Shown in pieces: positions 26,549 through 36,545 of a DNA stretch of 64,000 bases (its first letter is position 1; every line of letters starts with the position of its first letter). The translations under genes were made by a program, and so were the position numbers. The DNA comes from Tropicibacter sp. Alg240-R139 (GTDB taxonomy: Bacteria > Pseudomonadota > Alphaproteobacteria > Rhodobacterales > Rhodobacteraceae): the NCBI RefSeq assembly GCF_900537075.1, contig NZ_UNRA01000002.1, forward strand, positions 357,218 through 421,217. The letters run 5' to 3'. Under the pieces are notes generated by a model that saw nothing but the letters and a program-made list of their open reading frames with translations, searched no databases and was not told the DNA's origin.

Positions 26549-28171
26549 TTAATGCAGGTCCGAGCGCAGGCGAAAGCGCTGGATCTTGCCGGTTTGTGTT
26601 TTGGGCAGCGCATCGATGAACCTGACGCTGCGCGGGTATTTGTAGGGGGCGATGGTGGCCTTGACGTGATCTTGCAGCGTCTTGACCATCAGCGCGTCGC
26701 CGATCTCGCCCTCGGTCAGCACGACATGCGCCTCGACGATGTGGCCGCGCGCCTCGTCCGGGGCGGCGATCACACCGCATTCGCTGACAGCAGGGTGAGA
26801 CAGCAGCGCCGCCTCAACTTCGGGGCCCGCGATGTTATAGCCAGATGACACGATCATGTCGTCGCTGCGGGCGGCAAAGTGCAGATAGCCATCGTCATCC
26901 ATCACAAAGCTGTCGCCGGTGACGTTCCAGCCGTCTTGCACGTAAACCGCCTGTCGGTCGTCGGCCAGATAGCGACAGCCGGTCGGGCCGCGCACGGCGA
27001 GCTTGCCGACCTCACCTGCGGGCAAAGGATTGCCGTCGTCGTCCAAGATCTGCACCTCGTAGCCGCTGACAGGTTTGCCAGTGCAGGCTGGGCGGTGATC
27101 GTCAAAGCGGTTCGAGATGAAAATATGCAACATTTCTGTCGCTCCGATCCCGTCGAGCATCGGCTTGCCGGTCTGTTCGATCCAGGCGTCATAAACCGGT
27201 GCTGGCAGGGTTTCTCCGGCCGAGACGGCTGCTCGCAGCGACGACAAGTCTGCGCCATCCTCCATCGCTTGCAGCATAAAGCGATAGGCGGTTGGGGCGG
27301 TGAAACAGACCGTGGCTTTGTACTGTTCGATGATCTCGACCATGTTGGGCGGGCTGGCTTGTTCCAACAGCGTCGCTGCCGCACCAAAGCGCAGGGGAAA
27401 GACGGCCAAACCGCCCAGACCAAAGGTGAAGGCCAGGGGGGGCGAGCCGATGAACACGTCATCTTCGGTCACGTTCAGAACCTCTTTGGCGTAGCCATCG
27501 GCAATGATCATCAGGTCGCGGTGGAAATGCATCGTCGCCTTTGGGTCGCCCGTGGTGCCGGATGTGAACCCCAACAGGGCCACGTCGTCACGGCCCGTGT
27601 CCACGGCATCAAAGCGCACCGATTTTTCCAAGGCCAGCCGGTCCAACTCGGCGTCGTGGTTCGAGGTGCCGTCAAACCCCACCACTGACGTCAGGAACTG
27701 CGAACCCTTGGCGCAGCTCACCAGATCCTCCATCAGGCGCGTGTCACACAGCGCATGCGAAATCTCTGCCTTGTCGACAATCGCCGCCAGCTCTCCGGCG
27801 CGCAGCATGGGCATGGTGTTGACCACCACCGCACCCGCCTTGGTGGCGGCGAGCCAGCAGGCGACCATAGCGGGGTTGTTGGCGGACCGGATCAGCACCC
27901 GGTTGCCAGGTTTCACGCCCAGATCTTCGACCAGCACATGAGCCAGCCGGTTGGTCCAGTCCGACAGTTCCTTGTAGGTGCGCCGCCGCCCGTTGCCGAT
28001 CAGCGCGGTGTGATCGCCAAAGCCCTTGTTGACCATGGCATCGGTCAGTTCGACGCCGATATTCATGCGCTCGGGATAGTCGAACCCATCCAGATGAAAT
28101 TCGGGCCACAGATCGGGCGCGGGCAGGTTATCCCGCGCAAATGTATCGCTATGGGCTGTTGGTCCCAGCAT
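26549..28171 (-). CDS. acyl-CoA synthetase, probable 2-aminobenzoate-CoA ligase
   Basis: A 540-residue ANL-superfamily ligase. The AMP-binding loop is LLGFTSGTTGDPKATMHFHR (near residues 185-204), followed by VCFTAPTAYRFML, and the C-terminal hinge and lysine region KYPRSVRFIDALPKTQTGKIQ. It activates a carboxylate with ATP and CoA. The same operon holds a two-domain aminobenzoyl-CoA monooxygenase/reductase, acyl-CoA dehydrogenase, enoyl-CoA hydratase and SDR, so anthranilate is the likely substrate, as for AbmG of Azoarcus evansii. Benzoate or salicylate are alternatives. SD GGGAGGGAA precedes ATG 28171, two bases after the upstream stop. Confidence 0.85.
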   Translation of the reverse strand: MLGPTAHSDTFARDNLPAPDLWPEFHLDGFDYPERMNIGVELTDAMVNKGFGDHTALIGNGRRRTYKELSDWTNRLAHVLVEDLGVKPGNRVLIRSANNPAMVACWLAATKAGAVVVNTMPMLRAGELAAIVDKAEISHALCDTRLMEDLVSCAKGSQFLTSVVGFDGTSNHDAELDRLALEKSVRFDAVDTGRDDVALLGFTSGTTGDPKATMHFHRDLMIIADGYAKEVLNVTEDDVFIGSPPLAFTFGLGGLAVFPLRFGAAATLLEQASPPNMVEIIEQYKATVCFTAPTAYRFMLQAMEDGADLSSLRAAVSAGETLPAPVYDAWIEQTGKPMLDGIGATEMLHIFISNRFDDHRPACTGKPVSGYEVQILDDDGNPLPAGEVGKLAVRGPTGCRYLADDRQAVYVQDGWNVTGDSFVMDDDGYLHFAARSDDMIVSSGYNIAGPEVEAALLSHPAVSECGVIAAPDEARGHIVEAHVVLTEGEIGDALMVKTLQDHVKATIAPYKYPRSVRFIDALPKTQTGKIQRFRLRSDLH

Positions 28172-28173
28172 GA

Positions 28174-29322
28174 TCAGTTCCCTCCCAGAAACGCTCCCAT
28201 CGTTTGGCGCGCGATCACCACGCGCTGAACGTCTGACGCGCCCTCGTAGATGCGCAGGGCGCGGATATCACGGTACAGCTCCTCTACCTTCTGCCCGTGT
28301 TTGACGCCGTCGCCACCGTGCAATTGCACCGCCTTGTCGATGACCTGTTGCGCCTGATCGGTGGAATACAGCTTGGCCATTGCAGCCTCGCGGCTGACGC
28401 GCGCGGCCCCTGAATCCTTGGTCCAGGCGGCGCGGTAGACTAGGAGGGCGGCGGCATCCACGTCCATTGCCATGTCGGCGATGTGGCCCTGCACCATCTG
28501 CAACTCGAACAAGGGCGCGCCCTGCACCTGCCGTTCATTGACCCGCGCCAAGGCCTCATCCAAAGCGCGCCGTGCAAAACCAAGCGCTGCCGCCGCCACA
28601 GTGGTGCGGAACACGTCGAGCGTCGCCATCGCCACCTTGAACCCTTGTCCCGGCGCGCCTAACAACGCCGATTTCGGCACCCGGACATCAGTGAACTGCA
28701 AGGTCGCCAACGGATGCGGCGCGATCACTTGCAGCCGTTCCACCACCTCGAACCCCGGCAAGCCCGCAGGCATCACAAAGGCGCTCAGCCCTTTGGCCCC
28801 CGGTCCCTCACCCGTGCGAGCAAAGAGGGTGTAAACATCAGCAATCCCCCCGTTCGAAATCCAGGTTTTTTCGCCATTCAGAACATACTCATTCCCATCC
28901 AAAGTCGCGGTCATGGTCGAGTTCGCCACATCAGACCCAGACTGAGGTTCGGTCAAAGCAAAAGCGGAAATCGCCTTGCCCGCGCGGGTCAACGGTAACC
29001 ACTCGTCCTGCTGCGCTTGGGTGCCAAACAGCGAGATCGCCCCGGTCCCCAGCCCCTGCATCGCAAAGGAAAAATCCGCCAAGCCGTCATGCCGCGCCAA
29101 GGTCTCGCGGATCAGGCACAGGGTGCGCACGTCCAGCACGTCGCCCGCCGTCGGCTGTAACCATCCCGCTGCGCCCAGATCGGCCACAAGCTTGCGACAG
29201 GCCGCGTCGATGTCGGCATGATCCACGCTCAGATGATCCGCGCACCATGCGTCCAGAGCATCCGCCAGTTCCCGATGGCGGTCCTCAAAAAACGGCCACT
29301 TTAGAAAGCTACGATCAGCCAT
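28174..29322 (-). CDS. acyl-CoA dehydrogenase
   Basis: A 382-residue acyl-CoA dehydrogenase. ATG 29322 is chosen because GAGGGGG lies about 10 nt upstream and the longer frame runs into the hydratase gene. Signatures are [20 protein letters not shown] (near residue 125), [33 protein letters not shown] and the C-terminal [20 protein letters not shown] with the flavin-contacting region. In this operon it probably serves beta-oxidation of the ring-opened or reduced anthraniloyl-CoA product. It could accept a cyclic acyl-CoA. Four bases separate it from the preceding hydratase gene. Confidence 0.92.
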   Translation of the reverse strand: MADRSFLKWPFFEDRHRELADALDAWCADHLSVDHADIDAACRKLVADLGAAGWLQPTAGDVLDVRTLCLIRETLARHDGLADFSFAMQGLGTGAISLFGTQAQQDEWLPLTRAGKAISAFALTEPQSGSDVANSTMTATLDGNEYVLNGEKTWISNGGIADVYTLFARTGEGPGAKGLSAFVMPAGLPGFEVVERLQVIAPHPLATLQFTDVRVPKSALLGAPGQGFKVAMATLDVFRTTVAAAALGFARRALDEALARVNERQVQGAPLFELQMVQGHIADMAMDVDAAALLVYRAAWTKDSGAARVSREAAMAKLYSTDQAQQVIDKAVQLHGGDGVKHGQKVEELYRDIRALRIYEGASDVQRVVIARQTMGAFLGGN

Positions 29323-29326
29323 TTGC

Positions 29327-30127
29327 TCAATCCCCCTCGAACACAGGGCGTTCCTTGGCGACAAACGCCTGGTAGGCCCGTTCGAAATCGCCGGTCTGCA
29401 TGCAGATCGCTTGTGCCTGCGCCTCGGCCTCGATGGCCTGCTCGATCGACATCGACCATTCCTGTGCCAGCATCGTCTTGGTGATCATGTGGCCAAAGTT
29501 TGGACCAGCAGCGATCTGTTCGGCCAGCTTTAGCGCCGAATTTTCCAGCTCCGCGGCGGGAACTACCTTGTTGTGAAAGCCCCAGGCCGCGCCTTCGTCC
29601 GCGGACATCGACCGCCCCGTGTAAAGCAGGTCGGCCGTACGCCCCTGACCGATGATCCGGGGCAGGATAGCGCAGGCGCCCATGTCGCAGCCTGCCAGCC
29701 CGACGCGGGTGAACAGGAACCCGACCTTGGCTTCGGGCGTCGCGATCCGCAGATCCGAGGCCATGGCGATGATCGCACCGGCCCCCACACAGATCCCATC
29801 AATCGCCGCGATGATCGGCTTGCCGCAGTTCACCATCGCCTTGACCAGATCACCGGTCATGCGGGTAAAGCGCAGCAGCTCTTTCATGTTCATCTTCGTC
29901 AACGGCCCGATGATGTCGTGCACATCCCCGCCCGAGCTGAAGTTGCCCCCGTTTGAGGCAAAGACCACCGCTTTTACCTGGTCATCATAATGCAGATCGC
30001 GGAACCAGTCGCGCAGCTCGGCGTAGCTGTCAAAGGTCAGCGGGTTCTTGCGGTCGGGCCGGTCCAGCGACACCGTGGCGATGCCGTCCGTGATGGTGCA
30101 ATTGAAATGCGTCGTATCGGCGTTCAT
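29327..30127 (-). CDS. enoyl-CoA hydratase family protein
   Basis: A 266-residue crotonase-superfamily protein. Oxyanion-hole segments are [19 protein letters not shown] (near residues 59-77) and [20 protein letters not shown] (near 114-133). The usual first catalytic glutamate position reads [19 protein letters not shown], as in crotonase-like hydrolases or ring-opening enzymes of aromatic-CoA pathways. It overlaps the MarR gene by 4 nt. It probably hydrates or hydrolytically opens the ring of a CoA-bound intermediate in anthranilate degradation, but the exact reaction cannot be read. Confidence 0.9.
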   Translation of the reverse strand: MNADTTHFNCTITDGIATVSLDRPDRKNPLTFDSYAELRDWFRDLHYDDQVKAVVFASNGGNFSSGGDVHDIIGPLTKMNMKELLRFTRMTGDLVKAMVNCGKPIIAAIDGICVGAGAIIAMASDLRIATPEAKVGFLFTRVGLAGCDMGACAILPRIIGQGRTADLLYTGRSMSADEGAAWGFHNKVVPAAELENSALKLAEQIAAGPNFGHMITKTMLAQEWSMSIEQAIEAEAQAQAICMQTGDFERAYQAFVAKERPVFEGD

Positions 30128-30591
30128 TGCGCCTCCTCCCTGATAATCCGGTCAAGCTGTTCGATCATGGCATTGGCTTCGTCGGCCTCCAGCGCGCCCA
30201 ACAGCTCATTCACCCAGTGTTCGTGTTCTGATGCCTGACGTGCGAACTCCTCGGCCCCTTTGCGGGTCAAACGCACTCGGCTGGCGCGACGGTCACCCGG
30301 TACGGCCTCGCGCAGGGCGATCCCGTCGTCAACCAGCCGCTCGACGATGCCGGTGACATTGCCGTTTGATACTTTTAGCAGCCCCGAAAGCTCGCTCATC
30401 TTCAGCCCTTCGGCGTGGCGGCTGAGCGCCGACATCACGTCGAAGCGGGGCAGGGTCGAGGCGAATTCGGTCCGCAAGGATTCGCGCAGATCAGCCTCGA
30501 CCGAGCGGGTCACCTTGAGCAGTTTCAACCACAGCCGCAGGCGCCCCTTGCTGTCGGGTTCGGGCGTCATTTCAGGTTCGGGGGATGTCAT
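30124..30591 (-). CDS. MarR family transcriptional regulator
   Basis: A 155-residue MarR protein with a winged helix. [20 protein letters not shown] leads into [20 protein letters not shown] (recognition helix) and the wing [16 protein letters not shown] with the conserved DxRxxxxxLT pattern. The N- and C-terminal helices form the dimer interface. It is encoded inside the aminobenzoyl-CoA operon with 4-nt overlaps on both sides, implying autoregulation. A pair of related palindromes between the operon start and kynB (33693-33722) is the probable binding region. Anthraniloyl-CoA or another aryl-CoA is a likely ligand by analogy to BadR, CouR and similar regulators. Confidence 0.92.
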   Translation of the reverse strand: MTSPEPEMTPEPDSKGRLRLWLKLLKVTRSVEADLRESLRTEFASTLPRFDVMSALSRHAEGLKMSELSGLLKVSNGNVTGIVERLVDDGIALREAVPGDRRASRVRLTRKGAEEFARQASEHEHWVNELLGALEADEANAMIEQLDRIIREEAQ

Positions 30592-31346
30592 ATTTCACCT
30601 CCGCTAAGGGTCAGGGTGTGGCCGTTGATCGAGCGCGCAGCGTCAGAGCAAAGCCAGAGCGCGGTGCCCGCGACCTCATCCGTCTGGATGAACCGTTGCT
30701 GCGGATTGGACTTGTAAAGCGATTTGGCGGCTTGCTCGGCGCTCATCCCGGTCTTGTCTGCGATGTTCTGGATCGAGCGATCCAGCAAGGGAGTCTGGGT
30801 AAAGCCGGGGCAAATGGCGTTGACCGTGATTCCGCCCTGCGCCAGTTCCAGCGCTAGCGCCCGCGTCAGTCCGACGACACCGTGTTTGGCAGCGACATAG
30901 CCCGAAACATAAGGATAGCCCTTCAAGCCAGCGGTCGAAGCGACGGCGATCATGCGACCCCAACCGTTTGATTGCATGTCGGGCAAAGCCGCCTGCCAGG
31001 TGTTGAACACGCCGGTCAGGTTGACTTGCAGCATGGCCGTCAGTTGATCGGATGTCATCTTGGCAAAGGGCACGCTGTCGGCGGCGCCTGCGTTGGCGAT
31101 GGCCACCTCAACCGGCCCGTTCAATCCACGCGCTTGGGTGAAAGCGGCACTTGCAGCGCCCGCGTCAGTCACGTCACAGGTGATCCAGCCGATGAACTTG
31201 TGTTGCTTGGCCACCTCGCGCAGCGGCCCCTCGCGGCGGCCAAGGATGGTCACCTTGGCGCCCGCATGGGCCATTGTCTGGGCGATCTCGGCGCCGACAC
31301 CGGTGCCGCCGCCGGTGATCAGGACATGTTTGCCCTCGACACTCAC
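30588..31346 (-). CDS. SDR family 3-hydroxyacyl-CoA dehydrogenase-like protein
   Basis: A 252-residue short-chain dehydrogenase. No ATG lies near the family N-terminus. GTG 31346 (GTGA overlap with the preceding stop) gives [20 protein letters not shown], with the TGGGxGxG cofactor motif. It then shows [10 protein letters not shown], the serine in [11 protein letters not shown] and [20 protein letters not shown] with the catalytic YxxxK. The C-terminus [20 protein letters not shown] is standard. It probably oxidises a 3-hydroxyacyl-CoA to the 3-keto product during beta-oxidation-like steps after ring dearomatisation. It is coupled to the monooxygenase gene upstream and the MarR gene downstream. 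Confidence 0.9.
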   Translation of the reverse strand: MSVEGKHVLITGGGTGVGAEIAQTMAHAGAKVTILGRREGPLREVAKQHKFIGWITCDVTDAGAASAAFTQARGLNGPVEVAIANAGAADSVPFAKMTSDQLTAMLQVNLTGVFNTWQAALPDMQSNGWGRMIAVASTAGLKGYPYVSGYVAAKHGVVGLTRALALELAQGGITVNAICPGFTQTPLLDRSIQNIADKTGMSAEQAAKSLYKSNPQQRFIQTDEVAGTALWLCSDAARSINGHTLTLSGGEI

Positions 31347-33637
31347 GCGCGGATCTCCGCTTCTGCTTCGCGGTCCGCCAGACGCCAGGCCTGATCGCGA
31401 CCGGCGAGATAGGGCAGGGGCCAATCGGCATGCCGGTCGCCGATGCGAGCTGCCTCGTGTAGGGTCCAATAGGGATCGGCCAGATGCGGGCGGCCCACGC
31501 AGATCAGGTCGGCGCGTCCCGCCATCAGGATCGAGTTCGCATGGTCGGCCTCATAGATGTTGCCGACGGCCATGGTGGCAATCCCGGCCTCGTTGCGGAT
31601 ACGGTCGGAAAACGGCGTCTGGAACATGCGGCCATAGACCGGTTGCGCTTCGGTGGAGGTCTGCCCGGCAGAGACGTCAATGATGTCGGCTCCTACGGCG
31701 CGGAACAGGCGCGCGATCTCGACGGCTTCTTCCGGGGTGACCCCGGCGTCGCCGACCCAATCGTTGGCTGAGATGCGCACTGACATCGGTTTCGCCTCGG
31801 GCCAGACAGCGCGCATGGCGGCGAACACCTCGAGCGGATAGCGCATGCGGTTTTCGAGCGACCCGCCGTAGTCGTCAGTGCGTACGTTCGATACTGGCGA
31901 AATGAAGGACGAGATCAGATAGCCGTGCGCCGCGTGCAGTTCGATCATGTCGAACTCGACGCGGTTGGCCATTTCGGCAGCGGCGACAAACTGGTCCCGC
32001 ACGTTATCCATATCGTCGCGGGTCATTTCACGCGGGGTGGCGTTGTTGTCGGACCAAGGCAGGGCCGAGGCCGACATGACCTCCCAATTCCCGTCTTTCA
32101 GGGGCGCGTCCATCGTCTCCCATCCCAATTGGGTCGACCCCTTGCGGCCCGAATGGCCGATCTGACAGCAGATCTTGGCTGGGGTGTGGTCGTGCACGTA
32201 GTTGGTGAGCCGCGACCAAGCGGCCTCATGCTCGGGGGCATAGAGGCCGGGACAGCCGGGCGTGATGCGTCCTTCGGGTGAAACACAGGTCATTTCGGTA
32301 TAGACCAGCCCTGCACCGCCCTTGGCACGTTCGCCGTAGTGCACCAGATGCCAGTCGGTTGGGGCGCCATCGACGGCCTTGTATTGCGCCATGGGCGAGA
32401 CGACGATGCGGTTTTGCAGCTCCATGTCGCGCAGGCGATAGGGGGCGAACATCGGGGCGCGCACCGGCTGAACGTCTCCTCCGGCGCGGGTCTGAAACCA
32501 GCCTTCGGCGGACTTAAGCCAATTTGCATCACGCAGGCGTAAATTCTCGTGGCTAATGCGTTGTGAGCGGGTCAGCAGGGAATAATTGAACTGCACCGGG
32601 TCCATGTCCAAGTACCGCTCAACCTGTTCGAACCACTCCAGAGAGTTGCGCGCCGCCGATTGCAGGCGCAGCACATCCAGGCGGCGTTCGTCCTGATAGC
32701 GCACAAATGCCTGCTCCAGCGTTGGTTCGGAATGCAGGAAGGTGGCCAGCGAAATGGCACTGTCAAAGGCCAGACGCGATCCTGATCCGATCGAGAAATG
32801 GGCAGTTGCTGCGGCATCACCCATCAGCACCACATTCTCGTGGTGCCATTTTTCGCACAGCACGCGAGGGAAGTTGATCCAGACCGCCGAGCCGCGCAGG
32901 TGGGTGGCATTCGACATCAGCGCATGACCATCCAGATGATCGGCAAAGATACGTTCGCAAGTCGCGACGCTGTCCTCTTTTGACATGTGTTCAAACCCGA
33001 AGGCGTTCCATGTCTCTTGGCTGCATTCCACGATCACGGTCGCGGTTTCATCGTCGAACTGATAGGCGTGGATCCAGACCCAGCCGTGTTTGGTCTTTTC
33101 AAAGATGAACGTAAAGGCGTCGTTGAATTTCTGGTGCGTACCCAGCCAGATGAACTTGCATTCGCGGGTGTCGACATCCGGCTTGAAGTGCTCGGCCAGA
33201 TCGCTGCGCACGCGCGAGTTCAACCCGTCACAAGCCACCACCAGATCATATTCGGCCTGGTATTCAGCGATCGGGCGGGCCTCGGTCTCGTACTGCAAGT
33301 CAACGCCCAACTCGTGAGCGCGATCCTGCAGCAGGATCAGCATCTTCTTGCGCCCGATCCCGGCAAAGCCGTGGCCGCCTGATACTGTGCGGACGCCGTC
33401 ATGCACCACGGCGATGTCGTCCCAATAGGCAAAGTTGGCGCGGATTGCTTCGGCGCTTTTGGGGTCATTTGTGGTCAGGTTCTCCAACGCGTCATCGCTA
33501 AGCACCACGCCCCAGCCAAATGTGTCATCGCCCTTGTTGCGCTCGATCACCGTCACCTCGTGCGAAGGATCGCGCAGCTTCATCGAGATCGCAAAGTAGA
33601 GCCCGGCTGGCCCGCCCCCAATACATGCAACGCGCAT
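31343..33637 (-). CDS. two-domain aminobenzoyl-CoA monooxygenase/reductase-type flavoprotein
   Basis: A 764-residue fusion. The N-terminal ~380 residues are a class A FAD monooxygenase: [20 protein letters not shown] (GxGxxG), the [17 protein letters not shown] motif, and [20 protein letters not shown] (GD motif). The C-terminal ~370 residues are an Old Yellow Enzyme-type FMN barrel: [40 protein letters not shown] and [20 protein letters not shown]. This architecture is known from 2-aminobenzoyl-CoA monooxygenase/reductase (AbmA, Azoarcus evansii), which hydroxylates and then reduces the ring, and from salicylyl-CoA 5-hydroxylase homologues. It is the first gene of its operon and divergent from kynB. 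The link to anthraniloyl-CoA is well supported by both neighbours. Confidence 0.9.
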   Translation of the reverse strand: MRVACIGGGPAGLYFAISMKLRDPSHEVTVIERNKGDDTFGWGVVLSDDALENLTTNDPKSAEAIRANFAYWDDIAVVHDGVRTVSGGHGFAGIGRKKMLILLQDRAHELGVDLQYETEARPIAEYQAEYDLVVACDGLNSRVRSDLAEHFKPDVDTRECKFIWLGTHQKFNDAFTFIFEKTKHGWVWIHAYQFDDETATVIVECSQETWNAFGFEHMSKEDSVATCERIFADHLDGHALMSNATHLRGSAVWINFPRVLCEKWHHENVVLMGDAAATAHFSIGSGSRLAFDSAISLATFLHSEPTLEQAFVRYQDERRLDVLRLQSAARNSLEWFEQVERYLDMDPVQFNYSLLTRSQRISHENLRLRDANWLKSAEGWFQTRAGGDVQPVRAPMFAPYRLRDMELQNRIVVSPMAQYKAVDGAPTDWHLVHYGERAKGGAGLVYTEMTCVSPEGRITPGCPGLYAPEHEAAWSRLTNYVHDHTPAKICCQIGHSGRKGSTQLGWETMDAPLKDGNWEVMSASALPWSDNNATPREMTRDDMDNVRDQFVAAAEMANRVEFDMIELHAAHGYLISSFISPVSNVRTDDYGGSLENRMRYPLEVFAAMRAVWPEAKPMSVRISANDWVGDAGVTPEEAVEIARLFRAVGADIIDVSAGQTSTEAQPVYGRMFQTPFSDRIRNEAGIATMAVGNIYEADHANSILMAGRADLICVGRPHLADPYWTLHEAARIGDRHADWPLPYLAGRDQAWRLADREAEAEIRA

Positions 33638-33692
33638 CGATTCCCTCCCGCTAACGGTGTTGTTGGGGGTACGATACCCCTGCTGGCAGTTA

Positions 33693-33722
33693 TTTCAAGC
33701 ATAAACCTTTAAGCTTGAAATA
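33693..33722. promoter_or_regulatory. putative MarR double operator between divergent operons
   Basis: A perfect 9-bp inverted repeat, ATTTCAAGC (33693-33701) and GCTTGAAAT (33714-33722), is separated by 12 nt. Each arm also extends into a 13-bp near-palindrome: TTTATGCTTGAAA (left, read on the minus strand) and TTTAAGCTTGAAA (right). They lie between the aminobenzoyl-CoA operon (start 33637) and kynB (start 33767), where a MarR dimer pair could control both. The operon encodes its own MarR. Confidence 0.6.
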
Positions 33723-33766
33723 GATGAGTCTCGGGAATAGGTTGATCCCAAGACAGGGAGGATCGC

Positions 33767-34540
33767 ATGATCGACTGGGATGATGCCTTTGACAATTCCG
33801 GCTACGTTGCGGGTTCGGACAAGCTGGCCGCAGCCTGGGCTGCGCAGGCAGAGTCTTATCGCGCCAAGGGCGGCGAGTTTGATCTGCCGTACGGCGATTG
33901 TGCCCGCAATCGCTTCGATCTGTTCCGCCCTCAAGGCCCGGCAAAGGGCCTGATCGTCTTTGTGCACGGCGGTTACTGGCAAATGCTGGACAAAAGCTAT
34001 TGGTCCCATTTCGCTGCAGGTCCGCTATCGCGAGGATGGGCTTTGGCGATCCCCAGCTACACATTGGCCCCCCAAGCGCGATTGTCAGAGATGGTGACGG
34101 AAATCGCGGCGGCCACATCTGAGGCTGCGGGCATGGTGGATGGTCCAGTTCGCCTGATCGGCCATTCAGCGGGTGGGCATCTGGTGTCCCGCATGGCCTG
34201 CATGGACGGCCCCGAGTCAGATCGGCTGGACCGTGTGATCTCGGTCAGCGGCATCCACGATTTGCGTCCCCTGCTGTGGACTAAGATGAACGATGTCTTG
34301 CATTTGGACGCGTCCGAGGCGGAGGCGCAAAGCCCGGCATTGCTGCCAAAGCGCGCGGGTTTGGACGTGACGGCTTGGGTCGGCGCGCTTGAACGCCCCG
34401 AATTGGTGCGTCAGGCCCGTACTCTGTCAGAAAACTGGCAGGTTTCAAACGTTTTCGAACCCGATCAGGACCACTTTTCTGTGGTCGAGGCCATTGGCCA
34501 GCCGGGTTCTCCTCTTCTCACGGAATTGCTTAAGGATTGA
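33767..34540 (+). CDS. kynB: arylformamidase (kynurenine formamidase), alpha/beta-hydrolase type
   Basis: A 257-residue alpha/beta hydrolase. The oxyanion motif IVFVHGGYWQMLDKSYWSHF (near residues 63-82) has the HGGxW signature. The nucleophile elbow is RLIGHSAGGHLVSRM (serine near 129), and DHFSVVEAI near the C-terminus carries the catalytic histidine. It hydrolyses N-formyl-L-kynurenine to kynurenine and formate. SD GGGAGG precedes ATG 33767, and tryptophan 2,3-dioxygenase follows 4 nt after the stop, which supports the assignment. The gene symbol is used for function; this is the eukaryote-like hydrolase fold rather than the metal-dependent KynB of Pseudomonas. Confidence 0.87.
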   Translation: MIDWDDAFDNSGYVAGSDKLAAAWAAQAESYRAKGGEFDLPYGDCARNRFDLFRPQGPAKGLIVFVHGGYWQMLDKSYWSHFAAGPLSRGWALAIPSYTLAPQARLSEMVTEIAAATSEAAGMVDGPVRLIGHSAGGHLVSRMACMDGPESDRLDRVISVSGIHDLRPLLWTKMNDVLHLDASEAEAQSPALLPKRAGLDVTAWVGALERPELVRQARTLSENWQVSNVFEPDQDHFSVVEAIGQPGSPLLTELLKD

Positions 34541-34544
34541 TCCG

Positions 34545-35378
34545 ATGACACAGGCTTATGACCCCAGCCAGGATGGCGCAAAGATGTCCTATGCCAAAGA
34601 CATGAGCTATGGTGACTATCTGCATATGGATCAGCTGTTGGCGACGCATGAGTTGCATTCCGATGCTCATGACGAACTGTTGTTTATCATCCAGCACCAG
34701 ACATCCGAACTGTGGATGCGCCTGGTGCTGCATGAAATCGCAGCAGCGCGCGAACTGCTAAAAGGCGATGATTTCCGCCCGGCATTCAAGATGCTGAGCC
34801 GGGTGGCGCGGATTTTCGATCAGCTGAATTCGGCCTGGGACGTGCTGCGCACCATGACCCCCAGCGATTACACAACGTTCCGCGAGGCTTTGGGAAATTC
34901 TTCGGGCTTTCAATCGCACCAGTACCGGTTGATCGAATTCTCATTGGGGAACCGAAACCCGGCCATGTTGAAGGTGCACGAGCATCGCCCGGAATCGCTT
35001 CAGGTATTGTCGGACGAGCTGGCGCGTAAATCGCTATATCATGTGGCGCTGGACGCGTTGTCGGCAAAGACTGGTGTTGCCTTTGCACCAGAGGCCTGTC
35101 GATTGGACGCGCCCCACGTAGCCGACCCCGAGGTGCAACGGGCCTGGACCATGGTCTATGAGGATCCAAAGACCTATTGGGACCTTTATGAGCTTGCCGA
35201 AAAGCTGGTCGATCTCGAAGATTACTTCCGCCGCTGGCGGTTCAATCATGTCACGACCGTCGAGCGGGTGATCGGGTTCAAGAGGGGTACGGGCGGCACC
35301 AGCGGCGTGCAGTATCTGCGTCGTATGCTTGAGGTTGAACTGTTCCCAGAGCTCTGGCACCTACGCGGCGATCTGTGA
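34545..35378 (+). CDS. kynA: tryptophan 2,3-dioxygenase
   Basis: A 277-residue haem dioxygenase of usual bacterial length, started at ATG 34545 just after kynB; the longer upstream frame lies inside kynB. Signatures are SYGDYLHMDQLLATHE, ELLFIIQHQTSELWMRLVLH (substrate-binding region), GNSSGFQSHQYRLIEF, and FKRGTGGTSGVQYLRRMLEV (haem/substrate loop). It opens the indole ring of tryptophan to N-formylkynurenine, which KynB deformylates. With the divergent anthraniloyl-CoA operon this would link tryptophan to ring dearomatisation if kynureninase is encoded elsewhere. Confidence 0.97.
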   Translation: MTQAYDPSQDGAKMSYAKDMSYGDYLHMDQLLATHELHSDAHDELLFIIQHQTSELWMRLVLHEIAAARELLKGDDFRPAFKMLSRVARIFDQLNSAWDVLRTMTPSDYTTFREALGNSSGFQSHQYRLIEFSLGNRNPAMLKVHEHRPESLQVLSDELARKSLYHVALDALSAKTGVAFAPEACRLDAPHVADPEVQRAWTMVYEDPKTYWDLYELAEKLVDLEDYFRRWRFNHVTTVERVIGFKRGTGGTSGVQYLRRMLEVELFPELWHLRGDL

Positions 35379-35386
35379 TCGGCGAG

Positions 35387-35523
35387 CACTCTTTTGCAAA
35401 AAGAGTGGGCCAGGAAATTTGTAATTTCCTGTGCGCCTTCAGATGCTTGGGGCTGGACGCCAGGTCACCGCGCGGCGCAACACTTTTCCAAAAAGTGTTA
35501 CCAAGGAAATTTTATATTTCCTT
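35387..35523. repeat. duplicated double-hairpin (CTTTT and GGAAAT stems)
   Basis: Four perfect hairpins lie in the 285-nt gap after kynA. Hairpin 1 is CACTCTTTT/AAAAGAGTG (35387-35407). Hairpin 2 is CAGGAAATT/AATTTCCTG (35411-35431). Hairpin 3 is AACACTTTT/AAAAGTGTT (35479-35499). Hairpin 4 is AAGGAAAT/ATTTCCTT (35503-35523). Hairpins 1 and 3 are alike, as are 2 and 4, so a two-hairpin unit is repeated about 92 nt apart with compensating changes in the stem bases. It may be a terminator tandem or a mobile REP-like unit. No gene is seen in the rest of the gap. Confidence 0.7.
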
Positions 35524-35663
35524 ACGCCGAGAGGTGGGTGACGAATTGCGACATTCATAGTTTGATCAAAGTGTCGCTACTGGCCATGGACCTGCCTGAT
35601 TTGCTGTTCTAACGTCGCCTCAAACCACCCAGTCAATTCCTGACCAACAGGTGCGAGGTAAAC

Positions 35664-36545
35664 ATGAACTATCACAGCCCAGCCAGTTTCGCCGAAGCTT
35701 CGGCGCTGGCCGCAAATGTGGATGGCGTGACGCGGTTTCTTGCGGGCGGGACAGATGTCCTGGTGCAGTTGCGCGCGGACATCGTCACCCCCGACACGCT
35801 GATCGACATCAAGATGATCGACGGCGTCAGTGACATCATTCAAAACGACGACGGCAGTTGGACGCTTGGAGTGGCCGTGACTGGCGCTGAAATGACCGAA
35901 CACGCCGGCCTGTCGCAGGACTGGCCCGGCGTGGTCGAAGCGATGGACCTTGTAGGTTCGACCCAAGTGCAGGGGCGCGCCACGCTTACCGGGAACCTGT
36001 GCAACGGCTCTCCGGCCGCAGATAGCGTTCCGGCCATGGTCGCGGCTGGTGTGACGGTCACCGTCACCAGCGCGGATGGCAGCCGTGAGGTCGCTGTCGA
36101 AAAAGTCCCAACGGGTCCCGGCCGCACTTCGCTGGCCAAGGGCGAACTGGTGTCGGCTGTGAACATCCCCGCACGTGGCGACAATGCAGGCGACGCCTAT
36201 CTGCGGTTTATCCCACGCACCGAAATGGACATCGCGGTCGTTGGCGTAGCTGTTTCCTTGCGTCTTGACGGTGACATCGTGACCGAAGCGCGTGTCTGTC
36301 TGGGTGCCGTCGCCCCGACCGTTCTGTTGGTGCAGGACTGCGCGGATGCGATCAATGGTTCGACACTGGATGACGCGGCGCTGGATGCGCTGGCGGTTGC
36401 AGCTTCGGCCGCCTGCAATCCGATCACCGACAAACGCGGCACCGTTGAGTTCCGCACTGATGTTGCCGGCGTGCTGGCAAAACGCGCGGCGAAAATCGCC
36501 TATGCCCGTGCCAATGGCGAGACCGTGAAAGGAGATCACGCATGA
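35664..36545 (+). CDS. molybdenum hydroxylase FAD subunit (CoxM-like)
   Basis: A 293-residue medium subunit of the xanthine dehydrogenase/CO dehydrogenase family. FAD-binding motifs are RFLAGGTDVLVQLRADIVTP (near residues 28-47) and TLTGNLCNGSPAADSVPAMV (near 108-127), followed by the C-terminal CO_deh_flav_C domain. It passes electrons from the 2Fe-2S subunit to an acceptor such as NAD or quinone. It is the first gene of a medium-small-large operon and overlaps the small subunit by 4 nt. ATG 35664 has GTGCGAGG upstream, a moderate ribosome-binding site. Confidence 0.92.
   Translation: MNYHSPASFAEASALAANVDGVTRFLAGGTDVLVQLRADIVTPDTLIDIKMIDGVSDIIQNDDGSWTLGVAVTGAEMTEHAGLSQDWPGVVEAMDLVGSTQVQGRATLTGNLCNGSPAADSVPAMVAAGVTVTVTSADGSREVAVEKVPTGPGRTSLAKGELVSAVNIPARGDNAGDAYLRFIPRTEMDIAVVGVAVSLRLDGDIVTEARVCLGAVAPTVLLVQDCADAINGSTLDDAALDALAVAASAACNPITDKRGTVEFRTDVAGVLAKRAAKIAYARANGETVKGDHA

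Noticed and set aside
34389..34544. N-terminal extension of tryptophan dioxygenase
   Set aside because: This part of the frame lies inside kynB in another frame; ATG 34545 gives the normal N-terminus.
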